64,000 nucleotides of DNA from Streptomyces sp. NBC_00239 (lineage in GTDB: Bacteria; Actinomycetota; Actinomycetes; Streptomycetales; Streptomycetaceae), in NCBI RefSeq assembly GCF_036194065.1, contig NZ_CP108095.1, positions 2,666,001-2,730,000 on the forward strand, in the 5' to 3' direction. The notes below the pieces were generated by a model. The model was given only the letters and a program-made list of their open reading frames with translations. It was not told where the DNA came from and searched no databases. Below are positions 24,830 through 32,774 of the stretch, one piece after another. Position 1 is the stretch's first letter, and every line of letters begins with the position of its first letter. The position numbers and the translations under genes are program-made.

Positions 24830-24835
24830 CGGTAG
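24242..24835 (+). CDS. cvnD: Conservon small GTPase CvnD (second operon)
   Basis: A 197-residue Ras/Arf-like GTPase with the same P-loop GGFGVGKTT and FGTPGQDRF motifs as the first CvnD; only the final residue differs (Arg for Lys). Because the GTPases are the same protein, any signalling difference between the conservons must come from CvnA and CvnC. Start GTG at 24242 overlaps cvnC. A terminator follows 17 bp after the stop. Confidence 0.94.
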   Translation: MDFASSNGGSAGGATRSTTSAKIVVAGGFGVGKTTFVGAVSEINPLRTEAVMTSASAGIDDLTHTGDKTTTTVAMDFGRITLDQDLILYLFGTPGQDRFWFMWDDLVRGAIGAVVLVDTRRLADCFPAVDYFENSGLPFVIALNGFDGHQPYTPEEVREALQIGPDAPIITTDARHRADAKSALITLVEHALMARLR

Positions 24836-24852
24836 CGGATTCGCAGTGTCCG

Positions 24853-24890
24853 GAAAGGCCCCCGCGCTCCTCGGAGCCCGGGGGCCTTTC
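24853..24890 (+). terminator. Terminator of the second conservon
   Basis: Perfect 12-bp arms GAAAGGCCCCCG (24853-24864) and CGGGGGCCTTTC (24879-24890) lie 17 bp after cvnD. A short stretch of repeated GGGGGCCTTC-type units follows (24900-24951). Confidence 0.8.
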
Positions 24891-24967
24891 CCGTGTCCGA
24901 GGGGGCTTCCCGAGTCCGGGGGCCTTCACCGTGTCCGGGGGCCTTCACCGCCCGGTTCCGGGTACGC

Positions 24968-25004
24968 GAAGGGCCCCGCACCCTCGGGGGGTGCGGGGCC
25001 CTTC
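24968..25004. terminator. Terminator of accB-accE
   Basis: A perfect 16-bp stem (24968-24983 and 24989-25004) lies 9 bp beyond the accE stop codon on the minus strand. Confidence 0.85.
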
Positions 25005-25013
25005 GTCAGGGAC

Positions 25014-25214
25014 TCAGCCCTGCCAGCTGTGCGGGGCGCGGAAGCCCGGGGTGCGCTCCAGGCGGCGCCAGCCGGCCGTGGAGCGGGTGTTCAGGGCCTG
25101 GGCGGCGGGTTCGGCGGCGGCCCGGGCCAGCAGGATCGCGGTGATCGCGGCCAGCTCTTCGGGTTCGGCGTGGCCCTTTTCGACGCGGAGGAGGGTGTCA
25201 GTGGGAGTGCTCAT
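25014..25214 (-). CDS. accE: Acyl-CoA carboxylase epsilon subunit
   Basis: A 66-residue small subunit found only in actinobacterial acyl-CoA carboxylases, where it binds the beta subunit and stimulates the complex. The sequence has the family pattern: a LRVEKGHAEPEELAAITAIL helix, an Ala-rich middle, and the C-terminal WRRLERTPGFRAPHSWQG tail. It begins 16 bp after accB on the same strand and is followed by a strong terminator. The assignment rests on the pattern and the accB neighbour. Confidence 0.9.
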   Translation of the reverse strand: MSTPTDTLLRVEKGHAEPEELAAITAILLARAAAEPAAQALNTRSTAGWRRLERTPGFRAPHSWQG

Positions 25215-25230
25215 GTGGTGGCGGGTCTCC

Positions 25231-26814
25231 TTACTGCGGCGGGTTGCCGTGCTTGCGGGACGGCAGGTCGGCGTGCTTGTTGCGGAGCATCGCGAGGGAG
25301 CTGATGAGGACTTCGCGGGTCTCGGCGGGGTCGATCACGTCGTCGACCAGGCCGCGCTCGGCCGCGTAGTAGGGGTGCATCAGCTCGGCCTTGTACTCCT
25401 TGACCATGCGGGTGCGCATGGCCTCGGGGTCTTCGGCCTCGGCGATCTGCTTGCGGAAGATGACGTTCGCGGCGCCCTCGGCGCCCATGACGGCGATCTC
25501 GTTCGTCGGCCAGGCGTAGGTGAGGTCGGCGCCGATGGACTGCGAGTCCATGACGATGTAGGCGCCGCCGTACGCCTTGCGCAGGATCAGCGAGATCCGC
25601 GGCACCGTCGCGTTGCAGTACGCGTACAGCAGCTTCGCGCCGTGCCGGATGATCCCGCCGTGCTCCTGGTCGACACCCGGCAGGAAGCCGGGAACGTCCA
25701 GCAGCGTGATGATCGGAATGTTGAAGGCGTCGCACATCTGGACGAACCGGGCGGCCTTCTCGGAGGCCTCGATGTCCAGCACACCCGCCAGCGACTGCGG
25801 CTGGTTCGCGACGATGCCCACGACCTGCCCGTCCATCCGCGCCAGCGCGCAGATGATGTTGCGGGCCCACCGCTCGTGGATTTCCAGGACGTCGCCGTCG
25901 TCGACGAGTTCCTCGATGACCTTGTGCATGTCGTACGGGCGGTTGCCGTCGGCCGGCACCAGGTCCAGCAGCACGTCCGAGCGGCGGTCGGCCGGGTCGT
26001 CGGACTCGTGGACCGGCGGGTTCTCCCGGTTGTTCGACGGGAGCATCGAGATCAGGTACCGCACCTCGGCGATACAGGTCTCCTCGTCGTCGTACGCGAA
26101 GTGCGCGACGCCGGAGGTCTCGGCGTGCACGTCGGCGCCGCCCAGACCGTTCTGGGAGATCTCCTCGCCGGTCACCGCGCGGACCACGTCCGGGCCGGTG
26201 ATGAACATCTGCGAGGTCTCGCGCACCATGAACACGAAGTCGGTCAGCGCGGGGCTGTAGGCCGCGCCGCCGGCGCAGGGGCCGAGCATCACGGAGATCT
26301 GCGGGATGACCCCGGAGGCCTTGGTGTTGCGCTGGAAGATGCCGCCGTACCCGGCGAGCGCGGAGACGCCCTCCTGGATGCGGGCGCCCGCGCCGTCGTT
26401 CAGGGAGACCAGCGGGGCACCGGCCGCGATGGCCATGTCCATGATCTTGTGGATCTTCGTGGCATGCGCCTCACCGAGCGCGCCGCCGAAGATCCGGAAG
26501 TCGTGGGCGTAGACGAAGACCGTGCGGCCCTCGACGGTGCCCCAGCCGGTGATCACACCGTCGGTGTACGGCTTGCGGGCCTCCAGGCCGAAACCGGTCG
26601 CCCGGTGCCGCCGCAGCTGCTCGACCTCCTTGAACGAACCCGCGTCGAGCAGCAACTCGATCCGCTCACGAGCGGTGAGCTTGCCCTTCGAGTGCTGCGC
26701 CTCGGTCGCCCGCTCACTCGGGCCACGCCGCGCCAGCTCACGCAGGGCCAGCAGCTCGGCCACACGGCCGCGAGCGTCCGTCGGCTCGCCGGGGGTCTCA
26801 TCCACAACGGTCAT
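25231..26814 (-). CDS. accB: Acyl-CoA carboxylase beta (carboxyltransferase) subunit
   Basis: A 527-residue carboxyltransferase that transfers CO2 from biotin to acetyl- or propionyl-CoA, supplying malonyl- and methylmalonyl-CoA for fatty acids and polyketides. The motifs seen are KLTARERIELLLDAGSF, GGALGEAHATKI, the CoA-binding oxyanion loop GPCAGGAAYSPALTDF, and the biotin-site FLPGVDQEHGGIIRHGAKLLYA. It is paired with accE; the biotinylated alpha subunit is elsewhere. An unusual cluster of inverted repeats lies upstream. Acetyl versus propionyl preference is set by one residue that I did not assign. Confidence 0.94.
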   Translation of the reverse strand: MTVVDETPGEPTDARGRVAELLALRELARRGPSERATEAQHSKGKLTARERIELLLDAGSFKEVEQLRRHRATGFGLEARKPYTDGVITGWGTVEGRTVFVYAHDFRIFGGALGEAHATKIHKIMDMAIAAGAPLVSLNDGAGARIQEGVSALAGYGGIFQRNTKASGVIPQISVMLGPCAGGAAYSPALTDFVFMVRETSQMFITGPDVVRAVTGEEISQNGLGGADVHAETSGVAHFAYDDEETCIAEVRYLISMLPSNNRENPPVHESDDPADRRSDVLLDLVPADGNRPYDMHKVIEELVDDGDVLEIHERWARNIICALARMDGQVVGIVANQPQSLAGVLDIEASEKAARFVQMCDAFNIPIITLLDVPGFLPGVDQEHGGIIRHGAKLLYAYCNATVPRISLILRKAYGGAYIVMDSQSIGADLTYAWPTNEIAVMGAEGAANVIFRKQIAEAEDPEAMRTRMVKEYKAELMHPYYAAERGLVDDVIDPAETREVLISSLAMLRNKHADLPSRKHGNPPQ

Positions 26815-26858
26815 GTACTGACCTTACGAAGACGACCAAGCAAAAACCTCCGTCGGTT

Positions 26859-26899
26859 CCGGACAGTGTCCGGCCCGGTCCGCTGTCCGGCCCGGACAG
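26859..26899. promoter_or_regulatory. Two tandem palindromes upstream of accB
   Basis: CCGGACA-G-TGTCCGG (26859-26873) is followed 9 bp later by CTGTCCGG-C-CCGGACAG (26883-26899). A further CCGGACA lies at 26955-26961. The clustered heptamer in both orientations between accB and the divergent YceI gene looks like a multi-site operator. The regulator is unknown. Confidence 0.5.
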
Positions 26900-26986
26900 A
26901 ACCCGGGACCGGGCCATGTGACCCACCAGATGGGACGTAGGTCCTTTGTGGGTTCCGGACAAAACTCGGCACACACGATCCAAGAA

Positions 26987-27037
26987 GTTGAAATTTGAAC
27001 GGAATGGCTCTAGCGTTGCTCTTGTTCAACTTTCAAC
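26987..27037 (+). promoter_or_regulatory. YceI gene promoter embedded in a 14-bp inverted repeat
   Basis: TTGAAA (26988-26993), 17 bp, TAGCGT (27011-27016) form a good vegetative-type promoter. Two arms, GTTGAAATTTGAAC (26987-27000) and GTTCAACTTTCAAC (27024-27037), are inverted with a single mismatch; one covers the -35 box and the other the expected start site. This is the layout of a repressor operator. Confidence 0.65.
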
Positions 27038-27053
27038 CAAGGAGGAAGTCATC

Positions 27054-27686
27054 ATGGGTATCTTCAACCGCCGCAGCACCGCCCCGGCCGCCACCCTCTC
27101 GACCGGCCCCGCCGCCGGTGTCGCCGTCCTCGACGTCGACCCCGCGCTCGCGGCGCTGACCGGCGACTACACCGTCGACGCGGCCCACAGCAGCATCGGC
27201 TTCACCGTCCGGCACGCGATGGTCACCAACGTCCGCGGCTCCTTCGCCGAGCACGAGGGCCTGCTCCACCTCGACGGCGCCGACCCGGCCCGTTCCACCG
27301 CATCCATCGACATCAAGATCGCCTCGGTGGACACCGGCATCGCGGACCGTGACAACCACCTGCGCAGCGCCGACTTCTTCGACGCCGAGCAGTTCCCGCT
27401 GATGCGCTTCCGCTCCACCCGGGCGGCGCAGCTCGGCGGTGACACGTACCGCATCACCGGTGAGCTGACGATCAAGGACGTGACCCGTCCGCTCTCCATC
27501 GACCTGGAGTTCAACGGCTCGGCCACGGACGTCTACGGCAACGAGCGCGTGGGCTTCGAGGGCAGTGCCGAGATCCTGCGCTCCGACTGGGGCCTGACCT
27601 GGAACGCCGCCCTCGAAACCGGTGGCGTGATGGTCAGCGACAAGGTCAAGCTGACCTTCGACATCTCCGCGATCAAGCAGGCCTGA
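27054..27686 (+). CDS. YceI-family lipocalin-like protein
   Basis: A 210-residue protein with a variable N-terminus of about 35 residues and then the YceI domain: GDYTVDAAHSSIGFTVRHAMVTNVRGSF, GELTIKDVTRPLSIDLEF and a closing KLTFDISAIKQA. YceI proteins form lipocalin-like barrels that bind isoprenoid or other hydrophobic ligands. There is no signal peptide, so it is probably cytoplasmic. ATG at 27054 follows a strong AAGGAGGA site. The promoter upstream lies within an inverted repeat, so the gene is likely repressed and induced by a ligand or stress. Confidence 0.88.
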   Translation: MGIFNRRSTAPAATLSTGPAAGVAVLDVDPALAALTGDYTVDAAHSSIGFTVRHAMVTNVRGSFAEHEGLLHLDGADPARSTASIDIKIASVDTGIADRDNHLRSADFFDAEQFPLMRFRSTRAAQLGGDTYRITGELTIKDVTRPLSIDLEFNGSATDVYGNERVGFEGSAEILRSDWGLTWNAALETGGVMVSDKVKLTFDISAIKQA

Positions 27687-27703
27687 CCACGGCGCCCGGA
27701 CCC

Positions 27704-27728
27704 CGGGGGCGGCTAGAAGCCGCCCCCG
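27704..27728. terminator. Hairpin between convergent YceI and TPM genes
   Basis: A 10-bp perfect stem, CGGGGGCGGC and GCCGCCCCCG with loop TAGAA, overlaps the last codons of the minus-strand gene. Confidence 0.65.
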
Positions 27729-29062
27729 CCGTCGAACCCGCCGCCTCCGTCGAAGCCTCCCCCGCCGTCGAAGCCCCCGAAGTCCGACGAGTCGAAGTCG
27801 GCGCCGGAGACGTCCCCGCCCTCGAAGCCGGTACCGGCGGCCCCGAAGTCCGAGGCGTAGGCCGGGGTGCTCATCATCGAGCCGAGCATGGTGCCCATCA
27901 GCAGGCCGGGCAGGATGCCGCCGCCGAAGTAGCCGCCCGCCCAGGGGCCGTAGGCCGGGCCCGCGTCGTAGTACGGACGCGGCCCGCTGTCGGTGGCGAC
28001 CGTACGCACCATCGGGTCCCCGCCCTCGCTCAGCCGTACGGCGTCCGCCGCGCACACCGGGACGGTACGGGCCGCCCCGCCGGCCGGGGCCCACTCGGCG
28101 TCCTGGGTACTGGGGCCGTGGCGGGGGTCGAAGAAGCAGGGCGCGCGGCGCTCGGGCAGCGGCCTGCCCTCCCGCCGGGCGGCCAGCACCGCGAGCGAGA
28201 AGCGGCCGTCCTCCAGCGCCTGGGTCACCCCCGTGACCTCCTCGGGACGGGTCGCGTTCCCCATGATCTGCTTGGCCTTGTCGTACGAGTCCAGCGAGTG
28301 CTCGAAGTCCGTGCGCATGGCGTCGTCGGCGCCCGGCTCGGCGGGGTGGAAGTCGAGGCGGTCCAGTTCCTCGCCGAAGGCCGTGATGTCCTCGTCCACG
28401 ACCACCCGCAGCCGCTCCACGGCCTCGCGGGCGGCCTCCTCCTTCTTCTTCCGGTTGCGGCGCACCAGCGCGTAGGCGCCGCCGCCGCCGACCGCGGCCA
28501 GCGCGCCGAGCGCCACCAGGCCGCCGACCGGGACGTCACTGCCGGAGCCGGCGGCGGTGGTCCCCCACGAGGCCGGGGCGCTGCCCCGGGCCTGGGTCAG
28601 GGCCTGGTCGACGAAGCTGTTCAGCTGGGTCGCGGCGTCGGTCGGGCCGCCGGACTTCACGGCGTCGGTGAGGTTGCGGACGGCGTTGCCGGGCATGACG
28701 GCCCGGTCGGCTCCGGCGTTGAAGCCGTCGCCGAGGCGGACGGCGTAGAGCCCGGTGATGCCGGTCTCGGTGCGCAGGGTCCGCAGCACACTGGCGGCCG
28801 GGAACTCGTCGCCGGCGGGCAGTACCGCGACGAACACGGGTTTCCCGGCGTCCTTGATCTTCTGCGCGAGGGCGTCAGCCTGCGCGGCGGACAGCTGCCC
28901 CGCGGCGCGCGGATCGACGTAGACGGGGCCCTGCCTGAGGGCCTCGGCCACGGCGGCGGGGCCGGTGTCCGCCTGCGCCTGCGGCGCCGCCACGAAGGCG
29001 GTCGCCGACAGGGCGAGCAGCAGACCGGACAGTACGGATATCAGCCTGGTCCTCATACCCAT
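27713..29062 (-). CDS. Secreted, membrane-anchored TPM-type protein with Gly-rich tail
   Basis: A 449-residue envelope protein. Residues 1-32 form a signal peptide ending AQA; about 40-165 resemble the TPM phosphatase-like domain (QKIKDAGKPVFVAVLP...GLYAVRLGDGF); one membrane helix lies at about 178-198, followed by a basic stretch RRNRKKKEEA. The cytoplasmic part is helical, and the last 50 residues are Gly/Phe/Asp-rich, ending in three GGGGFDGG-like repeats. Function is unknown; TPM proteins are linked to membrane-protein quality control and photosystem repair in other lineages. It is monocistronic and convergent with the YceI gene. Confidence 0.75.
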   Translation of the reverse strand: MGMRTRLISVLSGLLLALSATAFVAAPQAQADTGPAAVAEALRQGPVYVDPRAAGQLSAAQADALAQKIKDAGKPVFVAVLPAGDEFPAASVLRTLRTETGITGLYAVRLGDGFNAGADRAVMPGNAVRNLTDAVKSGGPTDAATQLNSFVDQALTQARGSAPASWGTTAAGSGSDVPVGGLVALGALAAVGGGGAYALVRRNRKKKEEAAREAVERLRVVVDEDITAFGEELDRLDFHPAEPGADDAMRTDFEHSLDSYDKAKQIMGNATRPEEVTGVTQALEDGRFSLAVLAARREGRPLPERRAPCFFDPRHGPSTQDAEWAPAGGAARTVPVCAADAVRLSEGGDPMVRTVATDSGPRPYYDAGPAYGPWAGGYFGGGILPGLLMGTMLGSMMSTPAYASDFGAAGTGFEGGDVSGADFDSSDFGGFDGGGGFDGGGGFDGGGGF

Positions 29063-29139
29063 GACGCTACCCGAACGGGTGAATTAGCGTGTAAATCAGG
29101 CATAAGGCGCCAGGCTGACTCGGGACCGGCGCGTCCGGA

Positions 29140-30741
29140 CTACTCCAGGGCGTCCACGCCGGCGCGCAGCAGTCCGTACGTGAAGGCGTCCACGATGGCC
29201 TCCCAGGAGGCGGCGATGACGTTGCCGGCGACGCCGACCGTGGACCACTCGCGGTGCCCGTCGGTCGTGGAGATCAGCACCCGGGTGGTGGACTCGGTGC
29301 CGTGCGTGCCCTCCAGGATCCGGACCTTGTAGTCCACCAGCTCGAACTTGGCGAGCGCCGGGTAGAGCCGCTCCAGCGCGACCCGCAGGGCCCGGTCGAG
29401 CGCGTTGACCGGGCCGTTGCCCTCTGCGGTGGCGACGATCCGCTCGCCCTTGGCCCACAGCTTCACGGTGGCCTCGTTGGCGTGGGTGCCGTCGGGGCGG
29501 GTCTCGGCGATCGCCCGCCAGGACTCCGTACGGAAGTAGCGGCGGGCCCGCCCTTCCGCCTCGGCGCGCAGCAGCAGCTCGAAGGAGGCGTCGGCGGCCT
29601 CGTACGTGTAGCCCTTGAGCTCGCGCTCCTTGACCCGTTCCACGACCCGGGAGACGAGGGCCCGGTCGCCGCCGAGGTCGACGCCGAGCTCCTTGCCCTT
29701 CAGCTCGATGGAGGCGCGCCCGGCCATGTCGGAGACGAGCATCCGCATGCTGTTGCCGACGCGGGCGGGGTCGATGTGCTGGTAGAGGTCCGGGTCGACC
29801 TTGATCGCCGAGGCGTGCAGGCCGGCCTTGTGCGCGAAGGCGGAGACGCCCACGTACGGCTGGTGGGTGGAGGGGGTGAGGTTGACGACCTCGGCGATGG
29901 CGTGCGAGATGCGGGTCATCTCCGCGAGCGCGCCCTGCGGGAGCACCCGGCGGCCGTACTTGATCTCCAGCGCCGCCACGACCGGGAAGAGGTTGGCGTT
30001 GCCGACGCGCTCGCCGTAGCCGTTCGCCGTGCACTGCACGTGCGTGGCGCCGGCGTCGACGGCGGCGAGGGTGTTGGCGACCGCGCAGCCGGTGTCGTCC
30101 TGGGCGTGGATGCCGAGGCGGGCGCCGGTGTCGGCGAGCACGGTGGAGACGACGGCCTGCACCTGGGCGGGCAGCATGCCGCCGTTGGTGTCACACAGGA
30201 TGACGACGTCGGCGCCGGCCTCGTGGGCGGTGCGCACGACCGACTTCGCGTACTCCGGGTTCGCCCGGTAGCCGTCGAAGAAGTGCTCGCAGTCCACGAA
30301 CACCCGCCGGCCCTGTTCCCGCAGGTGGGAGACGGTGTCCCGGACCATTTCGAGGTTCTCGTCGAGCGTGGTGCGCAGCGCCAGCTCCACGTGCCGGTCG
30401 TGCGACTTCGCGACCAGGGTGATCACCGGGGCGCCGGATGCGAGCAGCGCCCTGACCTGCGGGTCCTCGGCCGCCTTGCCGCCGGCCCGGCGGGTGGCGC
30501 CGAAGGCCACGAGCTGGGCGTGCTTGAAGTCGATCTCCGCGCGGGCGCGGGCGAAGAACTCGGTGTCGCGGGGGTTGGCGCCGGGCCAGCCGCCCTCGAT
30601 GAACCCGACCCCGAAGTCGTCCAGGTGACGGGCGATCGTCAGCTTGTCCGCGACCGTGAGGTTGATGCCTTCGCGCTGCGCGCCGTCGCGCAGCGTGGTG
30701 TCGAAGACATGGAAGCTGTCGTCGATGACCTCTGTCGTCAT
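29140..30741 (-). CDS. cimA: Citramalate synthase
   Basis: A 533-residue DRE-TIM enzyme related to isopropylmalate synthase, condensing acetyl-CoA with pyruvate to (R)-citramalate, an alternative entry to isoleucine. The signature DTTLRDGAQREG lies at about residue 14, the metal His pair is in NGYGERVGNAN and surrounding segments, and a C-terminal LeuA-type regulatory domain follows (about 400-533, LVDYKVRILEGTHGTES). ATG at 30741 is chosen because everything before it lacks family similarity. LeuCD and LeuB, needed for the next steps, are encoded in the same window. CimA-type and related family-2 enzymes are hard to separate by eye. Confidence 0.88.
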   Translation of the reverse strand: MTTEVIDDSFHVFDTTLRDGAQREGINLTVADKLTIARHLDDFGVGFIEGGWPGANPRDTEFFARARAEIDFKHAQLVAFGATRRAGGKAAEDPQVRALLASGAPVITLVAKSHDRHVELALRTTLDENLEMVRDTVSHLREQGRRVFVDCEHFFDGYRANPEYAKSVVRTAHEAGADVVILCDTNGGMLPAQVQAVVSTVLADTGARLGIHAQDDTGCAVANTLAAVDAGATHVQCTANGYGERVGNANLFPVVAALEIKYGRRVLPQGALAEMTRISHAIAEVVNLTPSTHQPYVGVSAFAHKAGLHASAIKVDPDLYQHIDPARVGNSMRMLVSDMAGRASIELKGKELGVDLGGDRALVSRVVERVKERELKGYTYEAADASFELLLRAEAEGRARRYFRTESWRAIAETRPDGTHANEATVKLWAKGERIVATAEGNGPVNALDRALRVALERLYPALAKFELVDYKVRILEGTHGTESTTRVLISTTDGHREWSTVGVAGNVIAASWEAIVDAFTYGLLRAGVDALE

Positions 30742-30845
30742 GCTGATCTGACTCCTGTCGGATGAGTGGCTCCGGATGCCCGGGATCCACCTGCCCCCAT
30801 CATCCCCGCGCATCCGGCCCCCGGCAGGAATGGGGCCGGGAAACG

Positions 30846-30872
30846 AAAAAACCCCTCGCGGGTGCGAGAGGT
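30846..30872 (-). terminator. Terminator after the TetR gene
   Basis: Minus-strand stem ACCTCTCGC/GCGAGGGGT (one mismatch) followed by six T. It separates the TetR gene at 31040 from cimA. Confidence 0.8.
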
Positions 30873-31039
30873 CTGCGCGCGGGTCTTGAGGCACGGTGGC
30901 CGCTGCCGCGGGGGTCTGCCCGTGGTTCAGCGGTCACTGCGGACCGGCGCGCTGCTTCCCATAATCATCGTGGACGCATGCACGGTCCGCAGTCTGCCAT
31001 AAGGCCTGTCGCGCGCAGGGGCCGTCTCATCATCCGGTC

Positions 31040-31663
31040 TCAGGATGCGGGCGGTGCGGGGTCCGGGGCGAGGGTGTCCACGAGGAACTCCCGTGCGTGC
31101 GCGAGGATTTCGTCCCGGGCGAGCCCGGGCAGGCCGACCGCCAGCTGGATGCTGAAGCCGTCCAGGAGGGCCCGGATGCGGGTGGCGGTCCGGTCGGGGT
31201 CCAGGGGGCGGACCTCGCCGCGCGAGATGCCTTCGGCGAGCAGGGCGACCAGGTCGCGGTGCCAGGCACCCTCGATGGCGGCCTGCCGGTCGCGCTCCTC
31301 GGGGCCGGCGTTCTGCGAGCGGTTCCAGACCTCCAGCCACAGCGTCCAGTGCGGGTCGCGGGCGCCGTCGGGCACGTAGAGGTCCACGTAGGCGGCGAGC
31401 CGGTCGCGGACCGGGGCCCGGCGGGAGAGCAGGGCGCCGCGCTCGGCGCCGAGCGCGGCCTCGCTCCACTCCAGTGTCTGCAGCAGGAGCTCGTCCTTGC
31501 TGCGGAAGTAGTAGAGGAGGTGGCCGCTGCTCATGCCGACCTCGCGGCCCAGACCGGCCATGGTGAGCCCGTCCAGGCCGCGTTCGGCGATGGTGGCCAT
31601 GGCGGCCGCGAGCACGTCCTCGCGTGGCGGCGCGTTCTTCCGCGCCCGCGCCGCACCCGTCAT
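31040..31663 (-). CDS. TetR/AcrR-family regulator
   Basis: A 207-residue regulator: N-terminal HTH (about 15-60, LTMAGLGREVGMSSGHLLYYFRSKDELL) and a helical ligand domain of the BetI-like C-terminal type (LDGFSIQLAVGLPGL). The true start is ATG at 31663; an open frame that runs on upstream is only antisense shadow of the neighbour. It begins 47 bp after the agmatine deiminase gene on the same strand, so it may be co-transcribed with the agmatine/urease genes and control them. The ligand is unknown; a polyamine or purine derivative would fit the context. Confidence 0.88.
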   Translation of the reverse strand: MTGAARARKNAPPREDVLAAAMATIAERGLDGLTMAGLGREVGMSSGHLLYYFRSKDELLLQTLEWSEAALGAERGALLSRRAPVRDRLAAYVDLYVPDGARDPHWTLWLEVWNRSQNAGPEERDRQAAIEGAWHRDLVALLAEGISRGEVRPLDPDRTATRIRALLDGFSIQLAVGLPGLARDEILAHAREFLVDTLAPDPAPPAS

Positions 31664-31710
31664 GGCCCTGCTCCTTGCCTGCTTCTGCCTGTCCTGCGGT
31701 TCCCCGGCCG

Positions 31711-32763
31711 TCAGGCCTTGGGCTGCTGCTGGGTGATGCAGTGGATGCCGCCACCCCCGGCAAAGATCGTACGTGCGTCCACGAGGGTGACGGTCCGCTC
31801 GGGGAAGAGGCCGCGGAAGATCTCGGCCGCCTCCTCGTCGCGGGGGTCGTCGAAGGAGCACAGGACGACGCCGTCGTTGCACAGGAAGTGGTTGATGTAC
31901 GAGTAGTCGACCCACTCGCCGTCCTCCTCCAGCACGGTCGGCGCGGGGATCTCCACGACCTCCAGCTGACGGCCGCGGGCGTCGGTGGCGGCGCGCAGCA
32001 GGGCGGCGATGAGCTTGCAGCGCTCGTGGTCCGGGTGGGCGGGGTCGGGCTGGGTGTGGACCATGACGACGCCGGGGCGGGCGAAGGCGGCGACGATGTC
32101 GACGTGGCCCTGGGTGCCGTAGGTGCCGTAGTCGCCGGCGAGGCCGTACGGGAGCCAGATGGCCTTGGTGGTGCCGAGGTGGGCGTGGATCTCGGCCTCG
32201 ACCTGCTCGCGGGTCCAGCCGGGGTTGCGGCCCTCGCCGAGCTGCACGGTGTCGGTGAGCAGGACGGTGCCCTCGCCGTCCACGTGGATGGCGCCGCCCT
32301 CGTTGACGAGCCGGGTGCTGAACGTACGGGTGCCGGCGAGGTCGGAGACGTGGCGGGCGACCTTGGAGTCGTGCTCCCAGCGGGCCCATTCCTGGGCTCC
32401 CCAGCCGTTGAAGGTCCAGTCGACGGCGGCGATCCCGCCCTGGCCGTCGGTGACGAAGGTGGGGCCGATGTCGCGCATCCAGGCGTCGTCGAGTTCGCGC
32501 TCGACGAGTTCGATGTCGTCTCCGACGATCGCGCGGGCGCTGTCGGCGTCGCCGGGGGCGACGACGAGGGTCACCGGCTCGAAGCGGCGCACGGCGCGGG
32601 CGACGGCGCCCCAGGCCTCGCGGGCGTCGGCGAGCTCCTGCGGGGTGGTGAAGGTCGGGTTGGGCGAGGGCCAGGCCATCCAGGTGCGCTCGTGCGGGGC
32701 CCATTCGGCGGGCATGCGGAAGCCGAGGGCGGCGGGGGTGGCGCCGGCAGGAGTCGTGGTCAC
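31711..32763 (-). CDS. aguA: Agmatine deiminase / peptidylarginine-deiminase-family enzyme
   Basis: A 350-residue amidinotransferase-fold hydrolase that converts agmatine to N-carbamoylputrescine and ammonia. The motifs seen are FRMPAEWAPHERTWMAWP near the N-terminus, the catalytic DIGPTFV and VNEGGAIHVDGEGT, and the nucleophilic Cys in GGGGIHCITQQQP at the C-terminus. GTG at 32763 is preceded by AAGGA. It starts only 12 bp after ureC, so it belongs to the same transcription unit, which links polyamine-derived nitrogen to the urease-like genes. Confidence 0.9.
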   Translation of the reverse strand: MTTTPAGATPAALGFRMPAEWAPHERTWMAWPSPNPTFTTPQELADAREAWGAVARAVRRFEPVTLVVAPGDADSARAIVGDDIELVERELDDAWMRDIGPTFVTDGQGGIAAVDWTFNGWGAQEWARWEHDSKVARHVSDLAGTRTFSTRLVNEGGAIHVDGEGTVLLTDTVQLGEGRNPGWTREQVEAEIHAHLGTTKAIWLPYGLAGDYGTYGTQGHVDIVAAFARPGVVMVHTQPDPAHPDHERCKLIAALLRAATDARGRQLEVVEIPAPTVLEEDGEWVDYSYINHFLCNDGVVLCSFDDPRDEEAAEIFRGLFPERTVTLVDARTIFAGGGGIHCITQQQPKA

Positions 32764-32774
32764 GGTCGTGGTCC

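Noticed and set aside
24242..24835. Second cvnD as an assembly duplicate
   Set aside because: Flanking sequences differ on both sides and the last codons differ, so it is a genuine second locus, though long-read confirmation is advisable.
24836..25013. GGGGGCCTTC-like tandem units after the second conservon, considered as a mobile-element end or CRISPR-like repeat
   Set aside because: Units are short, irregular and flank two hairpin terminators; no spacer pattern, inverted ends or target duplication is visible.
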